A stretch of 64,000 nucleotides of DNA from CF-46 sp963760735 (GTDB taxonomy: Bacteria; Chloroflexota; Limnocylindria; Limnocylindrales; CSP1-4), in contig CAVXEB010000004.1 of NCBI GenBank assembly GCA_963760735.1, positions 744,001-808,000 on the forward strand, given 5' to 3'. The position numbers and the translations under genes are program-made. The notes beneath the pieces are model-generated. The model had not been told where the DNA came from. It made no database searches and was given only the letters and a program-made list of their open reading frames with translations. The stretch's first letter is position 1; the number at the start of each line of letters is the position of its first letter. This document shows positions 51,871 through 60,235 of the stretch, one piece after another.

Positions 51871-51876
51871 TATCAT
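51871..51876 (+). promoter_or_regulatory. -10 box giving a leaderless start for coaX
   Basis: TATCAT, followed by six bases and the coaX ATG at 51883. A -35-like TCGACG lies 16 bp upstream of it. Confidence 0.5.
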
Positions 51877-51882
51877 CGCCAC

Positions 51883-52698
51883 ATGCTGCTCGCGATCGAC
51901 ATCGGCAACACGAACGTCACGACGGGCCTGTTCCGGAACGGCGCGCTCGTGGCCACGCGCCGGGCGAACACGCACGCCCGCTCGTCCGTCGACGAGGTCG
52001 AGCACCTCTTCGACGCCCTGCTCCGGCTCGACGACGCGTCCTTCGCGGACGTCTCCGCGATCGTCGCGTGCTCCGTCGTGCCCGCCCTCACCGCGGCCAT
52101 GGAGACGATCGCCGGGCGACGCGAGCGGCCGCTCCTCGTGGCGTCGTCGGGCACCGTCCCGATCGCCGTCCGGACCGAGCGACCTGCCGACGTCGGGGCC
52201 GATCGCCTGGTCAACGCGCTGGCCGCGGCCAGGCTTCACGGGACACCCGCGATCGTCGCCGACTTCGGGACGGCCACGACGTTCGACTGCGTCGCCGCGG
52301 ATGGGGCGTTCGTCGGTGGGGCGATCGCGCCGGGCCTGGAGCTCGGGCTCGAGGCGCTTGCGGCCCGGACGGCGAAGCTCCCGCCGGTCGAGCTGCGCGC
52401 GCCCGACCGGGCGATCGCGCGCGACACCGTCGGGGCGATCCAGTCCGGGGCGATCCTCGGCCACCTGGCGCTCGCGAACGGCCTGATCGCCCGGATCCGG
52501 TCCGAGCTGGCGGAGGCGTCGTCGGTCGCTCCCGGCGACGTCCGGGTCATCGTGACCGGCGGCCTCTCGGCCGCGCCGTGGGCCCGCGGCATCGAGGACG
52601 TCGATGCGATCGATCCGGACCTCACGCTCAAGGGGCTCGCGATCCTCCACGCCGAGGTCGGCGGCGGCGAGCCGCTCGAGCTCGGGCTCTCCGGATGA
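51883..52698 (+). CDS. coaX: Type III pantothenate kinase
   Basis: 271 residues. Phosphorylates pantothenate, the first committed step to CoA. The ASKHA-fold motifs are present: LLAIDIGNTNVTTGLF (phosphate loop), PADVGADRLVNALAA, VADFGTATTFDCV and IAPGLELGLEAL. Type III enzymes need a monovalent cation and resist CoA feedback. First gene of the coaX-coaBC-panB-panC group, with an apparently leaderless transcript. Overlaps coaBC as ATGA. Confidence 0.94.
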   Translation: MLLAIDIGNTNVTTGLFRNGALVATRRANTHARSSVDEVEHLFDALLRLDDASFADVSAIVACSVVPALTAAMETIAGRRERPLLVASSGTVPIAVRTERPADVGADRLVNALAAARLHGTPAIVADFGTATTFDCVAADGAFVGGAIAPGLELGLEALAARTAKLPPVELRAPDRAIARDTVGAIQSGAILGHLALANGLIARIRSELAEASSVAPGDVRVIVTGGLSAAPWARGIEDVDAIDPDLTLKGLAILHAEVGGGEPLELGLSG

Positions 52699-54113
52699 CG
52701 CCCGAGACCGGCGGGGCAGGCGGCTCCGGTGGGACCGGCGGTTCCGGAGGGATCGGCGGTTCCGGCGGCTCCGGTCGACTGGCCGGCCGGCTCATCGCAG
52801 TTGGCGTCACCGGATCGATCGCGGCCTACAAGGCCGCGGACCTCGTCCGGCGCCTGGGCGACGAGGGAGCCGACGTCGTGGTGCTGATGACGCCGTCGGC
52901 GACCGGGTTCGTGGGACCGCTGACGTTCGCGGCGCTGACCCGCCACCCCGTCGAGTCGGATGTCGGCGGGCTGCTGCCGGACGAGCGGATCGGGCACATC
53001 GTGGTGGCCGACTCCGCCGACGCGATCGTCGTCGCTCCCGCGACCGCCCACTGGATGGCGGCCATGGCGACGGGCCTCGCCGGCGATCCGATCACGGCAG
53101 CCTGCCTGGCCACGACCGCGCCGGTCGTCGTCGCCCCGGCGATGGACGGCGAGATGTACGCCCATCCGGCGACGCGGGCGAACGTCGCCCGGCTCCGCGA
53201 CGAGTTCCACTACCGGATCGTCGAGCCCGCGGCGGGCCCGCTCGCCTCCGGCCAGGTGGGTCAGGGCCGGCTCGCCGAGACCGCCGAGATCGTCGATGCC
53301 GTCGTCGCGGCCGTTGCCGGCCTGCCGATCCGGAGCCCCGACGCGGCGACGCGACCACCGCTCGTGGCGCCAGCTCGTGCCGCCGACCTCGACGGTCGCC
53401 ATCTCGTGATCAGCGCCGGCGGGACCGCAGAGCCGATCGACCCCGTCCGGTTCATCGGCAACCGATCGACCGGGAAGATGGGTGTCGCCCTGGCCCAGGC
53501 CGCGCTCGACCGCGGCGCCCGGGTGACGCTCGTCGTCGGCAGCGTCAGCGTCCCGCTGCCTGGCGGCGACTCGGTCACGATCGTCCGAGCCGAGACCACC
53601 GCCGACATGGGCCGTGCGGTTGCAGAGGCGATCCGCGGCTCCGACGCGTTGATCATGGCCGCGGCGGTCGCCGACTTCCGGCCCCGCCGTCCCTCGGGCA
53701 CGAAGCTCGCCCGCGACGAAGGCGTGACCCTCGAGCTCGAACCGACCGAGGACATCCTGGCCGGGATCAGCGAATCGGTCGGCGGCCGGCCGGTCGCGGA
53801 GCGGCCCGTCCTCGTCGGGTTCGCCGCCGAGACGGGATCGCTCGACCGGGCGGCCGACAAGCTCCGCCGGAAAGGGGTCGACCTGCTGGTGGCGAACGAC
53901 GTCGCCTCGCCCGGCTCGGGCTTCGGGACCGACACGAACCGCGTCGTGATCCTGGCCGCCGACGGCTCCCGCGACGAGCTCCCCCTGCTCACGAAGCGCG
54001 AGGTCGCCGACCGGATCCTCGACCGGATCGCCGTTGCGCTCGATGCCCGCTCGCTGGACGCCCGGGACGGGGCCGCGCAGACTGGACGGATGACACAGGA
54101 GAGCCCAGCGTGA
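52695..54113 (+). CDS. coaBC: Bifunctional phosphopantothenoylcysteine decarboxylase / phosphopantothenate-cysteine ligase
   Basis: 472 residues. Residues 1-30 are an unusual Gly/Ser-rich run of GGSGG-like units. CoaC part: GVTGSIAAYKAADLVRRL, HIVVADSADAIVVAPATA (active-site His) and VVVAPAMDGEMYAHPAT. CoaB part: ISAGGTAEPIDPVRFIGNRSTGKMG (CTP-binding, positions about 237-261), AAAVADFRP and KLRRKGVDLLVANDV. Converts 4'-phosphopantothenate to 4'-phosphopantetheine. GTGA overlap with panB. Confidence 0.95.
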   Translation: MTPETGGAGGSGGTGGSGGIGGSGGSGRLAGRLIAVGVTGSIAAYKAADLVRRLGDEGADVVVLMTPSATGFVGPLTFAALTRHPVESDVGGLLPDERIGHIVVADSADAIVVAPATAHWMAAMATGLAGDPITAACLATTAPVVVAPAMDGEMYAHPATRANVARLRDEFHYRIVEPAAGPLASGQVGQGRLAETAEIVDAVVAAVAGLPIRSPDAATRPPLVAPARAADLDGRHLVISAGGTAEPIDPVRFIGNRSTGKMGVALAQAALDRGARVTLVVGSVSVPLPGGDSVTIVRAETTADMGRAVAEAIRGSDALIMAAAVADFRPRRPSGTKLARDEGVTLELEPTEDILAGISESVGGRPVAERPVLVGFAAETGSLDRAADKLRRKGVDLLVANDVASPGSGFGTDTNRVVILAADGSRDELPLLTKREVADRILDRIAVALDARSLDARDGAAQTGRMTQESPA

Positions 54114-55027
54114 GCGCGACACCGACCCCCGAGACCGTTCGCCGATTGACCGTCGGGGACATCGCCCGGATGCACGGCGACGGCGAGCGGATCGCGATGT
54201 TGACCGCGTACGACTATCCCACTGCCAAGCTCCTCGACGAAGCGGGAATCCCCCTGCTCCTCGTCGGCGACTCGCTCGGGCGGGCGATGCTCGGCTACGA
54301 GAGCGAGATCCCCGTATCCATGGCCGACATGCTCCACCACACGGCGGCGGTGACCAGAGGCGCGAAGCACGCCCTCGTCGTCGGCGACATGCCGTTCCTG
54401 ACCTACGCGACCCCGGAGCAGGCGGTCGGCAACGCCGGTCGGTTCCTCGCCGAGGCCGGCGCCCAGGCGGTGAAGGTCGAGGGTGGCGTCCGCTCGTCCC
54501 GGACGATCGAGGCGATCGTGAAGGCGGGCATCCCGACGATGGGCCACATCGGCTGGACGCCCCAGGCGGCGAACGCGGCCGGCAAGGTGCGGGTCCTCGG
54601 CAAGAGCCGGGAGCAGGCCCGCGCCCTGCTCCACGACGCGCTCGCGGTGCAGGAGGCCGGCGCCTTCGCGATCGTCCTGGAGCTCGTGCCGGAGCAGCTG
54701 GCCGCCGCCATCACGGATCGACTCCGGATTCCGACGATCGGGATCGGCGCGGGCGCGAGCTGCAGCGGCCAGGTCCAGGTGATCACCGATCTCCTCGGCT
54801 GGGACGCCTGGCATCCGAAGCACGCGAAGGCGTACGCGGACCTCCGCGGGACGATCCTCGCCGCGGCAAGGGCGTACGCCGACGACGTCACGGCGGGCAC
54901 GTTTCCGGGCCCCGAGCAGACCGTCCGGATGTCCGAGGACGTCCTCGACGAGGTTCTCGGCCGGAGCGCGTCGGACGTCGGCGCCTACGACATCCCCGAG
55001 GGCATCCCGCTCGACCGCGACCTCTAG
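54110..55027 (+). CDS. panB: 3-methyl-2-oxobutanoate hydroxymethyltransferase
   Basis: 305 residues from a GTG. Adds a hydroxymethyl group from methylene-THF to 2-oxoisovalerate. Motifs: LTAYDYPTAKLLDEAG, LLLVGDSLG (Mg-binding), VKVEGG and MGHIGWTPQ, and IPTIGIGAGASCSGQV with the catalytic Glu in LELVP before it. The C-terminus has about 35 residues past the barrel. Overlaps coaBC; panC follows after 14 nt. Confidence 0.95.
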   Translation: MSATPTPETVRRLTVGDIARMHGDGERIAMLTAYDYPTAKLLDEAGIPLLLVGDSLGRAMLGYESEIPVSMADMLHHTAAVTRGAKHALVVGDMPFLTYATPEQAVGNAGRFLAEAGAQAVKVEGGVRSSRTIEAIVKAGIPTMGHIGWTPQAANAAGKVRVLGKSREQARALLHDALAVQEAGAFAIVLELVPEQLAAAITDRLRIPTIGIGAGASCSGQVQVITDLLGWDAWHPKHAKAYADLRGTILAAARAYADDVTAGTFPGPEQTVRMSEDVLDEVLGRSASDVGAYDIPEGIPLDRDL

Positions 55028-55041
55028 GGTCGCGAGCGTCC

Positions 55042-55881
55042 TTGATCGTCGTTCGAACGCGGGATGCGCTTCGCGACGCGCTCGCAGAGCGGCCGCGGCC
55101 GTTCGGGCTCGTCCCGACGATGGGCTGGCTCCACGACGGCCATCGATCGCTGTTCCGGCGCGCCCGCGGCGAGAACGAGGCGACGATCGCGACGATCTTC
55201 GTCAATCCGCGCCAGTTCAACGAGGCCGCGGACTACCAGCGCTACCCGCGGAATGAGGCCGGCGACCTCGCGATCTGCGAGGCGGAGGGCGTCGATGTCG
55301 TCTTCGCGCCGAGCGTCGAGGAGGTCTACCCGCCGGGCTTCGACACGACCGTGGCGGTCGGTGCGGTCGCCCAGCCGCTCGAAGGGGCCGCCCGGCCGGG
55401 CCACTTCGACGGCGTCGCCACCGTCGTCGCGATCCTGTTCGACCTGATCGGCGCGGACCGGGCGTACTTCGGCCAGAAGGACGCACAGCAGGTGATGGTG
55501 ATCCGGCAGATGGCGCGCGACCTCGCGATCCCCACCGAGGTCGTCGCCTGCCCGACGGTCCGCGAGGCCGACGGGCTGGCGCTCTCGTCGCGGAACGTCC
55601 ACCTGTCGCCCGAGGAGCGCGCCGCGGCGCCGGTCCTGCGGCGGGCCTTGCTCGCGGCGCGCGGGCGATGGGACGCCGGCGAGCGACGGGGCGATGCCCT
55701 GCGCGCGACGATGTCCGAGATCCTGGCGGCCGAGCCGCTCGCGACGCCGGCCTACGTGAGCGTCGCCGACGGGCGAACCCTGGCGGAGCTCGACCGGGTC
55801 CCGGACGGAGAACCGATCCTGCTCTCGCTCGCGGTCCGGTTCGGCCCGACGCGGCTGATCGACAACGAGCCACTTCCGTGA
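55042..55881 (+). CDS. panC: Pantothenate synthetase
   Basis: 279 residues, start TTG 14 nt after panB. Ligates pantoate and beta-alanine with ATP. PTMGWLHDGHRSL (HxGH), TIFVNPRQFN, YFGQKDAQQVMVIRQM and LALSSRNVHLS are all canonical. With panB, coaX and coaBC it forms an almost complete CoA route; panE/panD and the last two CoA steps are not in the window. Confidence 0.94.
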   Translation: MIVVRTRDALRDALAERPRPFGLVPTMGWLHDGHRSLFRRARGENEATIATIFVNPRQFNEAADYQRYPRNEAGDLAICEAEGVDVVFAPSVEEVYPPGFDTTVAVGAVAQPLEGAARPGHFDGVATVVAILFDLIGADRAYFGQKDAQQVMVIRQMARDLAIPTEVVACPTVREADGLALSSRNVHLSPEERAAAPVLRRALLAARGRWDAGERRGDALRATMSEILAAEPLATPAYVSVADGRTLAELDRVPDGEPILLSLAVRFGPTRLIDNEPLP

Positions 55882-55964
55882 CGGGAACCGGCTTGCGGCG
55901 ACGGGTGTATCCCGGTCGACACGAACCTCGCCGCACGCTGCCGCTCCAGCGGCCGGAGGACCCG

Positions 55965-56633
55965 ATGACCACCCGCAGCACCGGCCGAACCATCGCCGTC
56001 GCCGCCGTCACCACCCTGCTCGCCCTCTTCGTCGCCGCCCCGATCGTCGGGGCGAAGGAGAACGTCGAGGTCGCGCTCGCGGCGCCGATCTCGGCCGACG
56101 CCCAGCCCGGCGACCTCGTCGCCCTGTTCTTCACGGCACGCATGATCACGGACACGGGCGAGTCGCCACTCCGCGGGACGGAGATCTTCTTCCGCCTGTA
56201 CGGCCCGACCGGGGCGAAGACCGAGGCGATCGGTGTCGAGCAACCGGATCACCTGACGTACAAGGCGATGATCGAGATCCCGGCCGGCGGTGCGGCTCGC
56301 GCCGAGTTCAGGATTCACGGCGCAACCTCGAATGGCCCGGCGGACATCGTCTGGCCCTACGACGGCGTCCTCGTCGCGACCGGCGTCCCGGCACCCGTCG
56401 ACCCGAACGCGTTCCAGCTCCCGAACCCGCCGCGCTACGAGCCGGTCACGCCCGCGACCGGGTCCGGCCCGGAGCTTGCGACCGGCGAGGACCCGACGGC
56501 GAAGGCAGCTCCCGCGCCTTTCGCGGTCGATCCGCGAGCGATCGGCGTCGGTGCGCTGGCCGTCGCCGCGCTCGCGGTCCTCGCGTTCGTCGTCCTCCGC
56601 AAGCGGCATCACGGACAGCCGACGGCGGTCTGA
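55965..56633 (+). CDS. Exported membrane-anchored protein of unknown function
   Basis: 222 residues. Signal segment (IAVAAVTTLLALFVAAPIVGA), an immunoglobulin-like beta domain (VALAAPISADAQPGDLVALFF, GTEIFFRLYGPTGAKTEAIGV, DHLTYKAMIEIPAGGAARAEF), a Pro-rich linker and a C-terminal span (GALAVAALAVLAFVVLRKR) with a His/Lys tail. The beta domain looks outside the cell, anchored by the last span. No family recognised. It follows panC by 83 nt, probably as an independent gene. Confidence 0.7.
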   Translation: MTTRSTGRTIAVAAVTTLLALFVAAPIVGAKENVEVALAAPISADAQPGDLVALFFTARMITDTGESPLRGTEIFFRLYGPTGAKTEAIGVEQPDHLTYKAMIEIPAGGAARAEFRIHGATSNGPADIVWPYDGVLVATGVPAPVDPNAFQLPNPPRYEPVTPATGSGPELATGEDPTAKAAPAPFAVDPRAIGVGALAVAALAVLAFVVLRKRHHGQPTAV

Positions 56634-56757
56634 CCGGCCCCGGTCCGTTCTCGCTCCCCACCCGGATCGCGCGCCTGCGTCGAGGACGCCCGATCCTGCT
56701 GTTCCGGCGTTCAACGCCTCGGATCGAGCAGCCGCAAGCCGGCCGGCAGCAACGGCG

Positions 56758-57948
56758 TCACCCGGCAGGCGTCTCCCGGGCGACTGCCAGGATCCGCTCG
56801 ATGTCGAGATGCTCGGCGACGAGGCCCTTGATCAGCTCGATCTTCTCGCGGTCGGCCGGGTGGGTCTTCACGAGCAGGTCGTGGATCTCGGACGCGACGG
56901 CATAGGTGTCCTCGCGGACGATCGTCGCGAACAGGTCGGCCTGGCGGATCGCGGCCAGGACCGGGTCGCGCGGGCGGTAGCCGCCGGTCAGGACGAGCCC
57001 GATCGCGGCGCCCTCGTGGCCGCCGACGTCGGCGGTCCGCTCGTTCGTCGCCTCGGCCGCGATCTGGGCGATCCGGGCGGCCTCGACCGCCCCGGCGACC
57101 CGGAAGCGCCGGGCGAGATGGGCGGTGGTCAGGGTCAGGATCACGTCCTCGCGGTCGCCCGGGACGATCACGAGTGTGCCCGGCCCGACCCGCTCGAGCA
57201 TGTGGCGCGGCTCCATCGCCCCGATCGCGACGCCGTCGATGACCCGATCGAGGTCCGGACCCGGGTGGATCGTCTCACCGCCGACGCCGTCGAGGATCAT
57301 CCCGAGGGTCGGGTTCGACAGGATCGGGCGGACCGGCAGCACGCCGAGCAGGCGGATGCCGTTGTGGGCCAGGCCACGATCGAGCACGTCGGCGATCCCG
57401 GGCTGGGCGTCGAGATCGACCTTGTTCACGATCGCGCCGGCGACCGGCACGCCGTGCGCGGCGAAGTGCGAGGCGTTGAGGACGATCTCGTCGATGGGCC
57501 GCCCGACCCCGCCTTCGCTGACGATGATCGCCGGCGCCCCGAGCAGCGACGCGACGACGGCGTTCGAGAGCCCGATGACGGCGCCGACACCGGCATGCCC
57601 GGTGCCCTCGATCAGGAGCATGTCGTTCGCGTTCCGGAACGTGTCGCGGGCGGCAAGGATCTTCGCCCCGAGATCCTCGACGACCTCGCCGGCGATGTAC
57701 TTCTTCGTGAACCCGCGCGGGATGTGGACCGGGCTCATCGCCCCGTAGTCGGCCGCGAGGTCGAACGTCTCGTGCATGAGGACGGCGTCCTCGTCGGCGG
57801 GCTGGCCATGGTCGATGACGGTCCGCTGACCGACGGGTTTCATGAACGCGGTCCTCAGCGCGGCCCGCTGGAACCCATCGAACAGCCCGAGTGCCGCGGT
57901 CGTCTTGCCGCGGTTCTGGCCGGTGGCCGCGAGGTAGAGCTGTCGCAC
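56758..57948 (-). CDS. P-loop (BioD-like AAA_26) plus DRTGG domain protein
   Basis: 396 residues from a GTG. The N-terminal domain opens LYLAATGQNRGKTTAALGLF (P-loop of the dethiobiotin-synthetase type) with FMKPVGQ and LLIEGTGHAGVG. The C-terminal domain (about 215-330) has ILSNPTLGMILDG and the region GPGTLVIVPGDREDVIL, matching DRTGG domains, which bind nucleotides and occur in phosphotransacetylases. The catalytic PTA domain is absent, so this is the regulatory half standing alone. It could sense acetyl-CoA or nucleotides; a biosynthetic role is not excluded. TACGCT 6 nt before the GTG suggests a leaderless transcript. Confidence 0.8.
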   Translation of the reverse strand: MRQLYLAATGQNRGKTTAALGLFDGFQRAALRTAFMKPVGQRTVIDHGQPADEDAVLMHETFDLAADYGAMSPVHIPRGFTKKYIAGEVVEDLGAKILAARDTFRNANDMLLIEGTGHAGVGAVIGLSNAVVASLLGAPAIIVSEGGVGRPIDEIVLNASHFAAHGVPVAGAIVNKVDLDAQPGIADVLDRGLAHNGIRLLGVLPVRPILSNPTLGMILDGVGGETIHPGPDLDRVIDGVAIGAMEPRHMLERVGPGTLVIVPGDREDVILTLTTAHLARRFRVAGAVEAARIAQIAAEATNERTADVGGHEGAAIGLVLTGGYRPRDPVLAAIRQADLFATIVREDTYAVASEIHDLLVKTHPADREKIELIKGLVAEHLDIERILAVARETPAG

Positions 57949-57954
57949 GCTCGA

Positions 57955-57960
57955 AGCGTA
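57955..57960 (-). promoter_or_regulatory. -10 box giving a leaderless start for the DRTGG gene
   Basis: TACGCT on the minus strand, 6 nt before the GTG at 57948. No clear -35. Confidence 0.4.
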
Positions 57961-58033
57961 GCGGCGCCCACGGCCCCTCGGGGCAGCCCGGCGAGCGTCC
58001 GCGGATGACGGTCGGGTCCGGCGCTCGCGGCTG

Positions 58034-58774
58034 TCAGCAACCGATGATGGAGCAGGGCTCGGCGAGGGGCCAGCCGAAGCGAACCGCCCAGATCGCGTAT
58101 CCCAGCAGGGTCACGGCAGCCGAGGCCACCGTGAAGACCACGATCGGGTGGCGCGACCCACGAAGTCGCTCCGCGGCCGCCCAGCCCAGGAGGATGACCG
58201 AGGCGACGACGCCGAGCGGCCAGGTCTCCCCTTCGGTCGTGACGAAGAAGAACGTCGCGCCCTGGATCGCACCGGCCAGTGCGGGCAGCGTCGGGCCGCT
58301 GCGCGAAGCGGGCTCCGATCGCTGCCCGGCGAAGACGGCGAGCGCGAGCATCATGAAGCTGAGGGCGATCCAGGCGAAGTGCCAGAGCCGGTGGCTCAGG
58401 ACCTCGTCGAGCCAATGGTCGAGGGCGCCGGGAGGCGTCGCGTAGAACGCCTCGCGTTCCGGTCCAGCCGGTAACGTGTCGCCGATCGCATTCGCGGCGA
58501 GGTGGATCCCCTGGGCCTCGATCCAGACGGCCGCGATGACGAGGAACAGGACGAGTGCCCGGCCGCGAAGCGGGCGCGTCCCGTCGAGGATCCACCACGC
58601 CAGCGGGATGACGACGAGCGGCGTGAGGAGGTCCACCGTCTCCTGGAGAGTGAACCCGCTCGCCGGCCCGACCTGACCGTGGAGCAGCGGCGGGACGAGC
58701 AGGAAGACGGCCAGCGCGATCGAATAGGCGAGCAGCCGCCCCGACACGTTCGTTGGGCGTGCGTCCCAACTCAT
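58034..58774 (-). CDS. Integral membrane protein
   Basis: 246 residues, six to seven hydrophobic segments (LLAYSIALAVFLLVPPLLHG, ALVLFLVIAAVWIEAQGIHL, FAWIALSFMMLALAVFAG, VVASVILLGWAAAERLRG, ASAAVTLLGYAIWAVRFG). An ordered loop carries HWLDEVLSHRLWH, where several His and Asp/Glu could bind a metal. No family recognised with certainty. Its ATG overlaps the stop of a 45-residue upstream gene (ATGA). Confidence 0.75.
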   Translation of the reverse strand: MSWDARPTNVSGRLLAYSIALAVFLLVPPLLHGQVGPASGFTLQETVDLLTPLVVIPLAWWILDGTRPLRGRALVLFLVIAAVWIEAQGIHLAANAIGDTLPAGPEREAFYATPPGALDHWLDEVLSHRLWHFAWIALSFMMLALAVFAGQRSEPASRSGPTLPALAGAIQGATFFFVTTEGETWPLGVVASVILLGWAAAERLRGSRHPIVVFTVASAAVTLLGYAIWAVRFGWPLAEPCSIIGC

Positions 58775-58908
58775 CGGGCGCTACACCCCGCCTGTGACGG
58801 CACGATGCCGAGGGAGCCGTGGCGGGCGACGATCAGGATCGGGACGCCGCGGACGGCGATCCGGAAGATGACGACGTTCCGCCGAGCACGCTCGTGCGGG
58901 TCGTTCAT
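58771..58908 (-). CDS. Small protein of 45 residues, single possible membrane segment
   Basis: ATG at 58908 overlaps the stop of the upstream gene and its own stop overlaps the ATG of the downstream membrane-protein gene, both as ATGA. The product (MNDPHERARRNVVIF..., ending SQAGCSAR) has a charged N-terminus and a moderately hydrophobic middle (VVIFRIAVRGVPILIVA). Its exact fit between two overlapping neighbours is the main evidence that it is translated. Function unknown. Confidence 0.6.
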   Translation of the reverse strand: MNDPHERARRNVVIFRIAVRGVPILIVARHGSLGIVPSQAGCSAR

Positions 58909-59513
58909 CAGCCTCGGGCGGCCGTCTTGCGCTCGATCAGGGCGATCGCGTCGCGGATCCGCGACATCGTCTCGGCATCGACGGCGTCCGGCTCGAGATA
59001 GGGCCCGAGCCGCTCCATGATGTCGGTGACGAGGCCGAGAAAGACGCTCGCGTCGGCTTGGAAGAACTGCGGCTCGTTGTTGTAGCGGACCAGCGTCAGA
59101 CGGCCCTGGAGGACCCGCCGCTCCTCCACGTGGGCGACCTGGGTTGCGAAGTTGTGGCCCTGGATCCCGTCGGGGTTGTTGAGGAAGTTCAGGGCGTTGT
59201 CGATGGCGAGCCCGAACCGGGCGCGCCACGCCACGAGCCGCTCGTGGACCTCCGTCGGGATCCGGACCTCGGCGACCTCCTCGAAGACCTCCGGCGCCAC
59301 GGTCAGCAGCCCGACGAGCGTCGTCCCCGCGCGCGACCCGAGCATCACCTGCAAGCTCCGCTCGAGGGTGAAGACCTCCGAATCGAAGCGCGGGCTCGTG
59401 ATCACGTCGGTCAGGAGGTCCTCGACGTTGTCGAGGGTCCCGGGCTCCGCCACCGCGTTCGCGAGGTGGAGGACCTCCTCCTTGAACAGGAACTTTTCTT
59501 CGTGGTCGTACAT
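58908..59513 (-). CDS. Conserved hypothetical soluble protein
   Basis: 201 residues starting MYDHEEKFLFKEEVLHLANAV. Mostly helical with charged surfaces: TLDNVEDLLTDVITSPRFD, FEEVAEVRIPTEVHERLVAWRAR, FGLAIDNALNFLNNPDGIQG, TMSRIRDAIALIERK. No signal peptide, metal motif or known domain. A TACCAT box lies 7 nt before the ATG, consistent with a leaderless transcript. First of three genes linked by ATGA overlaps. Confidence 0.7.
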   Translation of the reverse strand: MYDHEEKFLFKEEVLHLANAVAEPGTLDNVEDLLTDVITSPRFDSEVFTLERSLQVMLGSRAGTTLVGLLTVAPEVFEEVAEVRIPTEVHERLVAWRARFGLAIDNALNFLNNPDGIQGHNFATQVAHVEERRVLQGRLTLVRYNNEPQFFQADASVFLGLVTDIMERLGPYLEPDAVDAETMSRIRDAIALIERKTAARG

Positions 59514-59520
59514 GCCACCG

Positions 59521-59526
59521 ATGGTA
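59521..59526 (-). promoter_or_regulatory. -10 box giving a leaderless start for the 59513 gene
   Basis: TACCAT preceded by TGA on the minus strand (extended -10), 7 nt before the ATG at 59513. Confidence 0.42.
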
Positions 59527-59587
59527 TCAGCGGTCGATCGCCCGACAGCGGCTGTCGGCCCCGTCACAATGGCCGCGGAGGGCAGCG

Positions 59588-60193
59588 ATGACGGTCCGAC
59601 AGGCGCGGGCGGAGGACGTCGACCGCGCGACCGAGACGATCACCCTGGCATTCATGGACGACCCCGTCTGGCGCGTCGCCCTGGCGCGGCCGGATGGCTC
59701 GACCGACCACCTCGTCGCGTACTGGCGGCGGTTCGTCGAGGGTTCCGTCGCGCAGGGTGGCGTCTGGCTCCTCGACGATGGCGCGGCCGTCTCCGTCTGG
59801 ATCCCGCCGGGCGGATCGGAGCTGTCCGAGACGGCCCTCGCGGATCTCGAGGCGTTCAATCTCACGAGCCTCGGGACCAGTGGCGCCCGCGAGATGCACG
59901 AGCTCTACGACCGTTTCGACGCGAGCCACCCGACCGGCGAGCAGCACGCGTACCTGAGCCTGCTCGCGACCCATCCGGACCACCGCGGCCGGAGGATCGG
60001 CCAGGCGCTGCTCGCCGAGAACCTCGGCCACTGGGACGAGGTCGGGATGCCCTGCTATCTCGAGTCCACGAACCCGGCCAACGACCACCGCTACGAGCGA
60101 GCCGGGTTCCGCCGGATCGGCGGGTTCACGGCGGTCCGGGACGACGCCCCGATCTCGACGATGTGGCGGACCGTGGGCGGTGCCGGCGGTTGA
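59588..60193 (+). CDS. GNAT family N-acetyltransferase
   Basis: 201 residues, ATG with GAGGGC upstream. MTVRQARAEDVDRATETITLAF is a typical GNAT opening, and YLSLLATHPDHRGRRIGQALLAENL contains the acetyl-CoA pyrophosphate loop (HRGRRIG). The C-terminal ESTNPANDHRYERAGFRRIGG matches motif B (positions about 155-175). Substrate unknown. Divergent from the small operon at 58034-59513. Confidence 0.9.
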   Translation: MTVRQARAEDVDRATETITLAFMDDPVWRVALARPDGSTDHLVAYWRRFVEGSVAQGGVWLLDDGAAVSVWIPPGGSELSETALADLEAFNLTSLGTSGAREMHELYDRFDASHPTGEQHAYLSLLATHPDHRGRRIGQALLAENLGHWDEVGMPCYLESTNPANDHRYERAGFRRIGGFTAVRDDAPISTMWRTVGGAGG

Positions 60194-60235
60194 ACGAGCT
60201 CCCATCATCGTCTCTTTGGGCGACGGACAGAGGAG

